Positions 16,950 to 25,708 of a stretch of DNA of 64,000 bases are shown one piece after another. The stretch's first letter is position 1. The number at the start of each line of letters is the position of its first letter. The notes under the pieces are model-generated. The model saw nothing but the letters and a program-made list of their open reading frames with translations. It did not search any database and was not told where the DNA came from. Made by a program: the position numbers and the translations under genes. This DNA comes from Paenibacillus daejeonensis DSM 15491 (GTDB lineage Bacteria; Bacillota; Bacilli; Paenibacillales; Paenibacillaceae): assembly GCF_000378385.1 (NCBI RefSeq), contig NZ_KB899665.1, forward strand, positions 1 to 64,000, given 5' to 3'.

Positions 16950-18290
16950 ATGAAGTTGACGTTTATCGGCACCGGCTACGTCGGGCTTGTCTCAGGCGTA
17001 TGTTTCTCTGAACTGGGCAATCACGTCACTTGCGTGGACAAGGACGCGGCCAAGATTGCAAGGCTAAATGCTGGTGAATCGCCTATTTATGAGCCAGGCC
17101 TGGAAGAACTCATGGCCACCGGCCGCGAGGCAGGACGGCTGCAGTTCACAGACCAACTGACCGAAGCCGTCCACAACGCCGAAGTGATCTACATCTGTGT
17201 CGGCACACCGTCGATGCCGAGTGGAGAGGCTAACCTGTCCTACATCAAGCAGGCAGCCCAGGACATCGCACTGGCGATGAACGGGTACAAAGTCATCGTC
17301 GTCAAGAGTACCGTGCCGGTTGGCACCAACGATCTGATTGAATCCATCATCAGCCAGCTCAGCCCGCATCCGTTCGATGTTGTGTCGATCCCCGAGTTCC
17401 TGCGGGAAGGCTCCGCGATTCAGGATACGCTGAAGCCGGACCGCATCATTATCGGAACCGACAGCGAGAAGGCAGCGGGGTTGCTAACCGAGCTGCACCG
17501 TCCGCTGACCGACCGCATCATGGTGACCGAGCGCCGCAGCGCCGAGATGATCAAGTATGCTTCCAATGCCTTTCTAGCGACCAAAATCTCTTTCATCAAC
17601 GAAATTGCAAACATATGCGAGAAAGTCGGCGCGGATGTGACACAGGTGGCACAGGGCATGGGCTACGATCAACGGATCGGCAGTTCCTTCCTGCAAGCGG
17701 GCATTGGGTATGGCGGCTCGTGCTTCCCCAAAGACACAGATGCGCTGATTCAAATTGCAGGGAATGTCGACTATGAGTTCAAACTGCTGAAGTCGGTCGT
17801 GGAGGTCAACAAAGACCAGCGATTCAACGTCATCGACAAACTGGAGCATTCCCTCGGTTATCTGTCCGGCAAGCGGATCGGCATCTGGGGATTGGCCTTC
17901 AAGCCCAACACCGACGATGTCCGCGAAGCGCCTGCACTAGATATTATCGCCGCCCTGCTGGAAGCAGGAGCTGAGGTGCAAGCGTACGATCCGGTGGCAA
18001 CGCCGAACTTCCGCAGTGTTTTTGACAGGGAAGCGGAAGTCGAGTGGACGAACAGCCCGCTGGCGGCAGCTGAAGAATGCGACGCACTCTGCCTGCTGAC
18101 TGACTGGTCTGAATTCAAGTCCATTGATCTGGTCCGTGTGCACGGCGTGATGCGGCAGCCGATCCTGATTGACGGACGCAATGTCTATACCAAGGAGCAA
18201 ATCGACGGCGCGGCCTTCCAGTATTACTCTGTGGGTCGTCCGCAATACGGCAGATTAGACAGATATGAGGAACTGCCAATCAAGTTGTAG
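16950..18290 (+). CDS. ugd: UDP-glucose 6-dehydrogenase (TuaD/Ugd type)
   Basis: 446-residue cytoplasmic enzyme that oxidises UDP-glucose to UDP-glucuronate with two NAD. The Rossmann site is FIGTGYVGLVSGVCFSELG, the central part has SNAFLATKISFINEIAN, and the catalytic cysteine is in GYGGSCFPKDTDAL. The C-terminal domain has GKRIGIWGLAFKPNTDDVRE and LIDGRNVY. The SxEFLREGSA motif agrees with UDP-glucose rather than GDP-mannose dehydrogenases. TAAGGAG sits eight bases before the ATG at 16950 and GTG at 16941 is rejected. This gene makes a uronic acid available, so the polymer is probably acidic. GalU at 24418 makes its substrate. Confidence 0.93.
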   Translation: MKLTFIGTGYVGLVSGVCFSELGNHVTCVDKDAAKIARLNAGESPIYEPGLEELMATGREAGRLQFTDQLTEAVHNAEVIYICVGTPSMPSGEANLSYIKQAAQDIALAMNGYKVIVVKSTVPVGTNDLIESIISQLSPHPFDVVSIPEFLREGSAIQDTLKPDRIIIGTDSEKAAGLLTELHRPLTDRIMVTERRSAEMIKYASNAFLATKISFINEIANICEKVGADVTQVAQGMGYDQRIGSSFLQAGIGYGGSCFPKDTDALIQIAGNVDYEFKLLKSVVEVNKDQRFNVIDKLEHSLGYLSGKRIGIWGLAFKPNTDDVREAPALDIIAALLEAGAEVQAYDPVATPNFRSVFDREAEVEWTNSPLAAAEECDALCLLTDWSEFKSIDLVRVHGVMRQPILIDGRNVYTKEQIDGAAFQYYSVGRPQYGRLDRYEELPIKL

Positions 18291-18309
18291 AACAGGGGAG
18301 ATCACCGGC

Positions 18310-19623
18310 ATGAATACCAAACCAAATCAAGGATTCTCCCTCTGGTGGCTGAATCCGACGTATCTGTTCTTGCTGGTGATGGGTGTCGTCATCGTCGGCG
18401 CCTACCTGATTCCGGCAGCAAGCTACGAGAGCTTCTACCGGGTAGACAAATTCATTACCGGCGACAACATCTGGTACAGCATCCTTCCGGCGGTCTTCTT
18501 CGTCGCCGGGACGATGCTGGCCCGGATTACTACCCGGGGGATGGCCCCTACGGCCGTCTTCGAGAAGAGCGTCCTCAAGCGCGAAGGGTTCGTCCGGTTT
18601 TGCATCGGCCTGCTGTTCGTCTTCACGATGTTCGGCTACATGGCCTGGTTCCTGATTATGGTACGCAATGGACTATCCGTCAGCTTGTTCCTCAACGTGC
18701 TGCGCGGGGAGCCTGGCGCGATATATCAGATTACACATAACTTTGAAATGATTACGGGCGTGACGTCGTTTACGAACTTCGGCATCCCCTTCACAATCTT
18801 GGCAGTGTACTACATGTGCCTGCACCGGCGGCTGAATTATATTCCGATGCTGGCGGTTGTCTCGGCACTCACACTGTTCCGGGCGATTTTCTTCTCGGAG
18901 CGGCTGGCCATTCTCGAGATTATGCTACCGGCGACGATTGTGTTCATCGCCATGTGGCTCAAGAGCGGACGAAAGTTGCCGCTGGTTAGACTTTATCCGC
19001 TGTTCGCAGTTGGCGGGCTGATTGTATTCTTCGGACTGAGCGAGTACTTCCGTTCCTGGACCAGCTACTACGTCAACATTTACCCCTCGTTCTGGGAGTT
19101 CATGGTGACGCGGTTCTTCGGTTACTATGTGACGGCCATGAATACCGGCACGCTGTACATTGAACAGCTTGGCTTCCAATCCCTGCCCTTCCCTTACTTC
19201 ACTTGGGAGTGGCTATGGAATTTTCCGGGCATCGGCGGGCAGGCGTACCAAGCAGCCTTCGGTGTTGCGCCCGGAACTGAACTAACGAATACCCTGGAGA
19301 CGATGGGCAACCCGGAGTTCAACAATCCGTCGGGACTGCTGCTGCCATACCATGATTACGGTCTTGCCGGTTCGCTGGTGTACTGGCTGATTATCGGCTT
19401 TGTGAGCGGCCTGCTGTACACCTGGTTCCAGAAGGGTCACACCTTCGGCATGATTCTGTACCCGATCTGGATGGTAGGCATCATGGAGGTACCAAGATAT
19501 CTGTACTTCAGCAGCGGCAGGTTCTTCCCATGCTGGATTGTGCTCCTCATCTTCGCCCTGGTGATCCATTACAATACACGCAAGATTCCGAGCTGGCAGC
19601 CGGTAGGAGGGAAAAGCGGATGA
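18310..19623 (+). CDS. Wzy-like EPS polymerase
   Basis: 437-residue integral membrane protein with about ten hydrophobic segments (YLFLLVMGVVIVGAYLIP, FCIGLLFVFTMFGYMAWFLI, FGLSEYFRSW, and others). A large loop near 290-360 (FPYFTWEWLWNFPGIGGQ to HDYGLAGSLVYWLIIG) fits the O-antigen-ligase/polymerase layout. The position between ugd and glycosyltransferases and the single-copy presence support the role of joining repeat units outside the membrane. GGGGAG at 18294 precedes the ATG by ten bases. The stop overlaps the next start. Sequence conservation in this class is poor, so the function rests on topology and context. Confidence 0.82.
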   Translation: MNTKPNQGFSLWWLNPTYLFLLVMGVVIVGAYLIPAASYESFYRVDKFITGDNIWYSILPAVFFVAGTMLARITTRGMAPTAVFEKSVLKREGFVRFCIGLLFVFTMFGYMAWFLIMVRNGLSVSLFLNVLRGEPGAIYQITHNFEMITGVTSFTNFGIPFTILAVYYMCLHRRLNYIPMLAVVSALTLFRAIFFSERLAILEIMLPATIVFIAMWLKSGRKLPLVRLYPLFAVGGLIVFFGLSEYFRSWTSYYVNIYPSFWEFMVTRFFGYYVTAMNTGTLYIEQLGFQSLPFPYFTWEWLWNFPGIGGQAYQAAFGVAPGTELTNTLETMGNPEFNNPSGLLLPYHDYGLAGSLVYWLIIGFVSGLLYTWFQKGHTFGMILYPIWMVGIMEVPRYLYFSSGRFFPCWIVLLIFALVIHYNTRKIPSWQPVGGKSG

Positions 19624-20774
19624 GCATGACAACGATTTATATCAACGGCCGGTTCCTGATGCATAACATCACCGGCGTGCAGCGGTATGCCATGGAGCTG
19701 ATCCGCCAGATGGATGCACTGATCGCAGAAGACGATCCGGCCTTTGCGCCTTATCGGTTCGTGATTCTTGCGCCGCATGGCCAGATTCAACCCCTGGAGC
19801 TGGCACATATCGAGATCCGGCAGGTTGGCCCGCTGAACGGACATCTGTGGGAGCAGCTGACGCTGCCGATCCATACGACAGACGGCTTCCTGCTTAATCT
19901 CTGCAACACCGCGCCGCTTCTCAAGCGCAATCAGGCGGTCACCATGCACGATGCCGCGGTTTACGCCGTGCCGGAGACGTACTCCTTTGCTTTCAAGGCT
20001 TGGTACAAGGTGGTGTTCCGTGTCGTCGGCAAGACAGCAAGGCGCGTGATCACCTGCTCCGAATTTTCCAAGCGACAGCTGATGCATTACGCGGGCATCA
20101 AGGAGAACAAGCTGCAGACGATCTACCATGGCAAGGAGCATATGCTGGGGACACCGATTGCTTCGGGCTACACGGAGAAAATGGGACTGGAGCGGCCGTT
20201 CGTACTGGCGGTCAGCAGCATGAGCCCTAACAAGAACTTCCGCTCCATTGTTGCCGCGCTGGAGCTGATCGGCGACAAAGACTTCGATGTTGTGATCGCT
20301 GGCGGCAAAAGCAAGATCTTCAACGAGACGACCCCAGGCGGGGAATCCTCTGGCAGAGTCCACTATCTGGGCTATGTCGAGGAGGAAGAGCTGCGGGCGC
20401 TCTATGACAAGGCAGCTTGCTTCGTCTTCCCGTCCTTCTACGAAGGGTTTGGCTTGCCGCCGCTGGAAGCGATGGCGTGCGGGGCACCGGTGATTGCCTC
20501 CAAGGCGGCTTCGCTGCCCGAGGTGTGCGGCGACGCGGTGCTCTACTGCGATCCGCATGATCCGCAGGATATCGCGGATCAGATTCGCCGGGTGATGGGC
20601 GACCCGCAGCTGCGGGAGGAGCTAAGCGCCCGGGGCAAGGAGCAGGCGGCCAAGTTCTCCTGGAGCCGTTGCGCTCGCGAGACGATTGGCGCTGTTGCCC
20701 GCGCGATGGGGACGCAAGAGGTGTACCGGGAGCGGCCGGCCGCCAAGGCGGTTGCCCCCAAGCAATCGCGTTAG
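19620..20774 (+). CDS. Family 4 glycosyltransferase
   Basis: 384 residues, GT-B fold. The N terminus ([20 protein letters not shown]) is typical of a large EPS glycosyltransferase group. The middle has [15 protein letters not shown] and [17 protein letters not shown]; the donor site is [27 protein letters not shown]. Start at 19620 overlaps the stop of the polymerase gene by four bases (ATGA), implying coupling; a GGAGGG lies just upstream. ATG at 19626 is an alternative. It adds one sugar of the repeat unit, identity unknown. Confidence 0.9.
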   Translation: MSMTTIYINGRFLMHNITGVQRYAMELIRQMDALIAEDDPAFAPYRFVILAPHGQIQPLELAHIEIRQVGPLNGHLWEQLTLPIHTTDGFLLNLCNTAPLLKRNQAVTMHDAAVYAVPETYSFAFKAWYKVVFRVVGKTARRVITCSEFSKRQLMHYAGIKENKLQTIYHGKEHMLGTPIASGYTEKMGLERPFVLAVSSMSPNKNFRSIVAALELIGDKDFDVVIAGGKSKIFNETTPGGESSGRVHYLGYVEEEELRALYDKAACFVFPSFYEGFGLPPLEAMACGAPVIASKAASLPEVCGDAVLYCDPHDPQDIADQIRRVMGDPQLREELSARGKEQAAKFSWSRCARETIGAVARAMGTQEVYRERPAAKAVAPKQSR

Positions 20775-20811
20775 CGCTCAGGAACTTTATACAAAAGAGG
20801 GGTCAGAGCAG

Positions 20812-21945
20812 ATGAATATTATGTTCGCAAGCCATACGTATATGGGCGGACCGTTCGTGGTCGGGTCGCATCATCTGGCCAGAGAGATGGAGAAACTGGG
20901 ACATGCCGTTCTCCATGTGAGTACGCCGATTACGCCGTTTCACCTGCTCAAGCTGAGCAACCCGGACTACCGTGAGCGATTCCGGATTCTGACCGGGCGC
21001 AGCAAGAACGCATCTCCGCGTCTCATCAACTCGGTCCCGCTCTCGTGGTTCACCTGGAAGATGGCCGGACCCATCTTCCAGCGCACGGGTAAGAACTGGA
21101 TGGTCCCATCCGTGAAGCAGTTGCTTCGCAAGAATGGGATGGAGCAGGTAGATATCCTGTTTATTGACCAACCGAGCTTCGTCGGACTGGAGAAGCTGGT
21201 GAAGCCCAAGGTGACGGTCTATCGTCCAACGGACCTGTACAGCAAGCTGACAGGCAATCCGAGCATCGCCGCAGCGGAAGCGGCGATCCTGGCGGATGCA
21301 CAAGCGCTCGTGTCCACGTCATCGCCAGTGCTCGAGGAGCTGCAGGGCTACAATCCGCAGATTCCGACGCTGCTATTGGAAAACGGCGTAGAGTTCGAGC
21401 ACTTCGCCAGCTGTGCGGATGAACCGGAGGAGCTGCGGAATATCCCGCATCCCCGCGCTACCTATGTGGGAGCGCTCGATGAGCGGCTTGATCGCGAGGC
21501 GCTGCTGCGATTGGCGCAGGAGCAGCCGGAGACCAGCGTGGTCATCATTGGTCCACATACCCCTGAAGATGAAGCTTACTTCAGTGGTTGCTCCAATGCT
21601 TATCTACTGGGCGCCAAGCCATACGCACGGATGCCGGATTTCCTGCATCACTCGGATCTGGCGCTGCTGCCGCTCAGCGATCACTCCGCCAACCGCGGCC
21701 GCAGCCCGATGAAGCTGTACGAGTATGCGGCAGCGGGACTGCCCGTCGTCGTGACAGAGACGCCGGAGCTGCTGCGCCGCCAGGAGGACTTCCTCCACTT
21801 CTATCGGGACAGCGGCGATTTTCCCGGCAAGGTTCGGCAGGCGCTGGCGCTGCAGCAGGACAAGGAACGCGTCCGCAGCCTGGCCCGCAGCCACGCCTGG
21901 GACGCCAAGGCGACGCGCTTGCTCGATTTTGTCAGCAGCTTGTAG
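20812..21945 (+). CDS. Glycosyltransferase, TuaH/GumK-like
   Basis: 377 residues. The N terminus MNIMFASHTYMGGPFVVGSHHLAREMEKLGH and the VYRPTDLYSKL motif near the middle resemble TuaH (teichuronic acid) and GumK-type enzymes that transfer glucuronic acid; this is a resemblance by eye. The C-terminal part has NRGRSPMKLYEYAAAGLPVV. UDP-glucuronate from ugd would be its natural donor. AGAGGGG sits about ten bases before the ATG at 20812. After it, 900 bases carry no gene, only repeats, so the operon may be transcribed through them or restart. Confidence 0.82.
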   Translation: MNIMFASHTYMGGPFVVGSHHLAREMEKLGHAVLHVSTPITPFHLLKLSNPDYRERFRILTGRSKNASPRLINSVPLSWFTWKMAGPIFQRTGKNWMVPSVKQLLRKNGMEQVDILFIDQPSFVGLEKLVKPKVTVYRPTDLYSKLTGNPSIAAAEAAILADAQALVSTSSPVLEELQGYNPQIPTLLLENGVEFEHFASCADEPEELRNIPHPRATYVGALDERLDREALLRLAQEQPETSVVIIGPHTPEDEAYFSGCSNAYLLGAKPYARMPDFLHHSDLALLPLSDHSANRGRSPMKLYEYAAAGLPVVVTETPELLRRQEDFLHFYRDSGDFPGKVRQALALQQDKERVRSLARSHAWDAKATRLLDFVSSL

Positions 21946-21959
21946 CGCTGACAGCGGAG

Positions 21960-22160
21960 CTGGCCGGCCGAGGCCAGGGTCGTGACCCGGCCTAGCGAGG
22001 CAGGAGTAGTGCTGCGCGGCCAGGGTGGTGGCGCGGTCAAGCGAGGCAGGAGTAGTGCTGTGCGGCCAGGGTAGTGGCACGCTATCAAGTGGGGCTGGAG
22101 TAGTGGCGCCCCTGTGAGGCTGGCCGGGGCCCACCAATTGGCCGGTCCAGCAAGCGGCCC
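21960..22160. repeat. GC-rich degenerate repeats, 46-48-bp spacing
   Basis: CAGGAGTAGT-like words recur at 22001, 22047 and 22095 with GCGGCCAGGGT in between. Three to four degenerate units; no gene. It lies immediately after the glycosyltransferase stop codon. Confidence 0.7.
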
Positions 22161-22179
22161 CGCCAATGCGGGGTACGAG

Positions 22180-22660
22180 TAATAGTTCTTACACTGGCAA
22201 CCAGGCGCACCAACCCGCCGATCCCGGCGCTGTAAGGCAAAATTCTTTACTTAGAGCTCACTGACCCGCTGATCCCGGCGCTGTAAGGCAAATTTCTTTA
22301 CTTAGAGCTCGCTGATCCGTCGAATCTGGCGCTGTAAGGCAAATTTCTTTACTTAGAGCTCGCTGATCTGGCGAATCCGGCGCTGTAAGGCAAATTTCTT
22401 TACTTAGAGCTCGCGGATCCGCCGATCCCGGCGCTGTAAGGCAAATTTCTTTACTTAGAGCTCGCTGACCCGCCGATCCCGGCGCTGTAAGGCAAATTTC
22501 TTTACCTAGAGCTCGCCAACCCGTCGATTTCGCTGCTGCAAGTAAAGTTTCTGTACTTGGATCTCCCCACTTCAGCGATTGCAAGGCTACAAGTAAACTT
22601 TCTTTACTTACAGCCTGCTACTCAAGCGATTCAACCAGCTGAAAGGCGATCTACTTTCCT
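22180..22660. repeat. Tandem array, 51-bp period, about 9 units
   Basis: CTGTAA (later CTGCAA, CTACAA, CTGAAA) occurs at 22230, 22281, 22332, 22383, 22434, 22485, 22536, 22587 and 22639: 51 bases apart, the last 52. Unit: CTGTAAGGCAAATTTC, TTTACTTAGAGCTC, GCTGATCCGCCG, ATCCCGGCG. The middle units are nearly identical and the right-hand ones decay. The array lies inside the EPS locus, before the flippase gene. From 22660 to 22841 I see nothing beyond the flippase ribosome binding site. Confidence 0.95.
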
Positions 22661-22841
22661 TCCAGCCCGCTGCACCGGCGGAGCCCGGTACGGCAAGATA
22701 AGCTGGAGCACCCTAGCGGTCCAGACCGCATGCAAGCAAGTAAAGTTTTAGCGAGGTAGATGAGTATCCAGGAGGGACCGGTCAGCCGCCCGCCCACCGC
22801 AGACCTTATCGCACCAAGCATTTAGGAGGAGCCCGGAGACC

Positions 22842-24323
22842 ATGTCATTAAAAGGCAAAGGCATAGCTGCGATGAAATGGTCCAGCTTGTCCACATTAAT
22901 CTCGATTGTGATCCAAATGCTGCAGCTCGTCATCCTGTCCCGTCTCCTGAGTCCCGAAGATTACGGACTGATGGGGATGATCATGGTCGTCGTAGCGGCA
23001 GCCGTTAATTTCAGTGATATGGGCATCTCCAATGCGATTATCCATCGTCAAGATGTGACGAAGAATCACTTGTCCTCGCTGTATATTCTCAATGTCGGAA
23101 CGAGCGCGCTGCTCTGTTTGATCATCTTCCTATCCGCGCCTCTGGTCGCAGGGTTCTATGATGAACCGCGTCTGGTCGATCTGGTGCAGTGGATGTCGCT
23201 GCTCTGCTTGTTCCCGGCCTTCGGTCAGCAGTTTGAGGTCATGTTCCGCAAGGAGCTCAAATTCAACAACATCGCCAAAATTCACATCTTGGGCTATACC
23301 TCTGGTTTTGTTGTCGCTGTGCTCGGCGCGTACTTCGGCTATGGCGTCTATGCGTTGATTGGTTCCCATCTGACAAATGCGCTGGTTCGGTCGCTGGGCC
23401 TGGTGGCCATCGGATGGCGGATCTGGACACCGCGATTCCACTTTGCACGAGCTGACCTGAAGGGGTATCTCAGCTTCGGCGTCTATCAGATGTCGTCCAA
23501 CGTGCTGCAGTCGCTGATTTCCAACCTGGACTATCTGATCATCGGCCGCCTGTTCGGCGCTCAGGTGTTAGGCTATTACTCCTTCGCCTTCCAACTGGTC
23601 ATCATGCCGCATCAGAAGATTGGTCCGTTGGTCAATACCGTAGCCTTGCCGTTGTTTGCAAAAATGCAAAATAATCTGGAGCAGCTCCGTGAGGGCTTCC
23701 TGAAAGTACTGAACGGGGTGACGATGCTTAACGCACCGATCTACCTCGGCATTGTTGTTACCGCACCTGTGCTGGTACCGTTCGTATTCGGCGCCCAGTG
23801 GTTGCCAAGTGTGACGCTCATTCAGATTCTCGGCGTGATGATGCTCATCCGCTCGATGATCATCCCGATTCAGCCATTGCTTCAAGCCAAGGGTAGAGCG
23901 GATATCTACTTCCGTTACACGCTCATTAACGTGGCGATCCAAGTGCCTGTGCTCATCATCGGCGGCCTGGCTTATGGCAGTGTCGGTGTTGCCCTCTCCT
24001 TCATCCTGGTGCAGGTGCTGCTCTTCGGCATTCAATACACCTATGCAGTGAAGAAAATGGTGGGGCCATGCTTGTCCGCTTACCTGCGGAGCGTTATGCC
24101 GGGACTGCTATGCGGTAGCGCGATGCTGGCTGGAGTATTGCTGTTCAACTACTTGTATGAATTGCTGCTTGGCAGCGTACCGCACTTTATCGTTCAAGTC
24201 ATCGTAGGCATGGTGCTGTATGGCGTGGTTGTGATTGCATTCGTGCCGGAGGCCGTGCAGTTTGCCAAGGATATGCTCAAGCGCAAAGTCGGCAAGAAGA
24301 AGAGTGTTACGCCTTCTTCCTAA
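22842..24323 (+). CDS. Wzx/TuaB-like flippase
   Basis: 493-residue membrane protein with about 12-14 helices, of the MOP/polysaccharide-transporter superfamily. The N terminus (GIAAMKWSSLSTLISIVIQMLQLVILSRLLSPEDYGLMGM) and DMGISNAIIHRQDV are close to the TuaB/Wzx type that flips undecaprenyl-linked repeat units to the outer face. The QFEVMFRKELKFNNIAKI and LDYLIIGRLFGAQVLGYYSFAFQLV motifs agree. The lysine-rich C terminus (KRKVGKKK) faces the cytoplasm. GGAGGAG at 22823 precedes the ATG by about 12 bases. A long repeat-filled gap precedes it, but its role completes the Wzx/Wzy pathway. Confidence 0.92.
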   Translation: MSLKGKGIAAMKWSSLSTLISIVIQMLQLVILSRLLSPEDYGLMGMIMVVVAAAVNFSDMGISNAIIHRQDVTKNHLSSLYILNVGTSALLCLIIFLSAPLVAGFYDEPRLVDLVQWMSLLCLFPAFGQQFEVMFRKELKFNNIAKIHILGYTSGFVVAVLGAYFGYGVYALIGSHLTNALVRSLGLVAIGWRIWTPRFHFARADLKGYLSFGVYQMSSNVLQSLISNLDYLIIGRLFGAQVLGYYSFAFQLVIMPHQKIGPLVNTVALPLFAKMQNNLEQLREGFLKVLNGVTMLNAPIYLGIVVTAPVLVPFVFGAQWLPSVTLIQILGVMMLIRSMIIPIQPLLQAKGRADIYFRYTLINVAIQVPVLIIGGLAYGSVGVALSFILVQVLLFGIQYTYAVKKMVGPCLSAYLRSVMPGLLCGSAMLAGVLLFNYLYELLLGSVPHFIVQVIVGMVLYGVVVIAFVPEAVQFAKDMLKRKVGKKKSVTPSS

Positions 24324-24417
24324 AATGAGAAGCATTAAGATTTGATCATAAACAAAACCCTCTCCAAACCATTAGCGTCTGGAGTAAGAGAACCATCAAC
24401 CACTAGGAGGCGATCCC

Positions 24418-25359
24418 ATGTCAAAGATCAAAAAAGCGATTATCCCGGCTGCCGGTCTGGGAACACGATTCTTGCCCGCTACCAAAGCGATGCCTAAGGA
24501 AATGCTGCCGATTGTAGACAAGCCGACCATTCAATACATCGTCGAAGAAGCGATCGATTCGGGGATTGAGGATATCATCATCGTCACAGGCCGCAGCAAG
24601 CGGTCGATCGAGGACCACTTCGACAAGAATGTTGAGCTGGAAGCCGACCTGGAGGATAAGAACAAGAATGAACTGCTGGACATCGTCCGCGAAGTTACCA
24701 ACCTCGTTGAGATCCATTGTGTCCGTCAAAAAGAGCCGCTTGGTCTCGGACATGCCATCTGGTGTGCACGCAAGTTTATCGGCAACGAGCCATTCGCCGT
24801 CCTGCTGGGCGATATGATCATCGACAGCAAGGTGCCGTGCCTGAAGCAGATGATGGATGTGTATGACGAGCGCGAAGCGAGCGTCATTGCCGTTGAAGAA
24901 GTACCGTGGAAGGATGTCAGCAGCTACGGTGTCATTGAAGGCCAACGGGTATCGAATCAACTGGAGCTGATCACTAACCTCGTGGAGAAGCCGAAGACGA
25001 ACCCGCCGTCGAATCTGGCTATGATTGGCCGATACATTCTGGATGCGGAAATTATGAATATTCTGGAGCATATTCAACCCGGTGTTGGCGGTGAAATCCA
25101 GCTGACCGATGCACTCAAGGAATTGGCTCACCTGCAGGAGATGTACAGCTTCAGCTACGAAGGCAAGCTCTATGATGTGGGCAGCAAGATCGGCTATCTG
25201 AAGGCCAATATTGATTTTGCGCTGATGCGTCAAGATCTGGGTGGCGATCTCCTGAACTACCTGGAGCAAGCCGTGGCAGACCGCACCCAGCCAGTCGAGA
25301 ACAAAATCGAGGCGATCCTCAAAGAGCGCGAACGCGAAGCCAAACTCAAGATTGTATAA
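24418..25359 (+). CDS. galU: UTP-glucose-1-phosphate uridylyltransferase
   Basis: 313-residue cytoplasmic enzyme making UDP-glucose. Signature motifs: KAIIPAAGLGTRFLPATKAMPKEMLPIVDKPTIQYIVEEA (nucleotide binding), QKEPLGLGHAIWCAR, GDMIID, GRYILDAEI and YDVGSKIGYLKANIDFAL. It is somewhat longer than the usual 290-300 residues, with a charged C-terminal tail (ILKEREREAKLKIV). It feeds ugd (UDP-glucuronate) and any glucosyl- or galactosyltransferase here. AGGAGG before the ATG fixes the start. Repeat copy 3 separates it from manC. Confidence 0.95.
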   Translation: MSKIKKAIIPAAGLGTRFLPATKAMPKEMLPIVDKPTIQYIVEEAIDSGIEDIIIVTGRSKRSIEDHFDKNVELEADLEDKNKNELLDIVREVTNLVEIHCVRQKEPLGLGHAIWCARKFIGNEPFAVLLGDMIIDSKVPCLKQMMDVYDEREASVIAVEEVPWKDVSSYGVIEGQRVSNQLELITNLVEKPKTNPPSNLAMIGRYILDAEIMNILEHIQPGVGGEIQLTDALKELAHLQEMYSFSYEGKLYDVGSKIGYLKANIDFALMRQDLGGDLLNYLEQAVADRTQPVENKIEAILKEREREAKLKIV

Positions 25360-25406
25360 CATAAATCAAGATCAAAAATTTGACGTCGAAAGAGCTACAA
25401 AGGTCT

Positions 25407-25650
25407 GGCTGCCCTCAAAAGGCCGGAGAGGCACGGAATCGAATCTGGTCCACGCTTTCTGAAAGAAAGCGACTTCGGAAGCATACGCTGCGAAGCGTTC
25501 GCCTGAAAGCTTTTCGCAGAAAAGCTAGCTTCGAAAGCATATGCCGTCCCCGGATTTCACCCCTAAAAGGGGTAAAAATCAAAGAAATCTGGGGACAACA
25601 GCGATCGGAAGATCGATCCGTGACTGTAGGCTTTCTTTTTGAGGGCAGCC
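25407..25650 (+). repeat. EPS-locus hairpin repeat, copy 3, with inverted ends
   Basis: A 244-base element bounded by a perfect 14-base inverted repeat (GGCTGCCCTCAAAA at 25407-25420, TTTTGAGGGCAGCC at 25637-25650). Inside are CCGGAGAGGCACGGAAT, a GCTTTC/GAAAGC hairpin, and the core GTCCCCGGATTTC/GAAATCTGGGGAC stem followed by AACAGCGATCGGAAGATC. No open reading frame of note. It fills the gap between galU and manC. Confidence 0.8.
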
Positions 25651-25662
25651 TGAAAGGCACAC

Positions 25663-25692
25663 ATCGTGATCAAAAGCGTGTTTTTGACAACC
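25663..25692 (+). repeat. Right-end-like fragment of the 36694 element
   Basis: CGTGATCAAAAGCGTGTTTTTGACAACC closely matches the right end of the repeat at 36694-36859 (GTGATCAAAAGCGGGC, TTTTTGAACAACC). It lies immediately before the manC ribosome binding site. Confidence 0.5.
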
Positions 25693-25708
25693 ACAAGGAG
25701 GGGATTCT

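Noticed and set aside
22258-22584. 108-residue repeat ORF on the minus strand
   Set aside because: Same reason: it is the 51-bp array read through; no ribosome binding site.
24421-25362. 313-residue minus-strand ORF exactly opposite galU
   Set aside because: GalU has full motifs; the antisense ORF shows none and no ribosome binding site.
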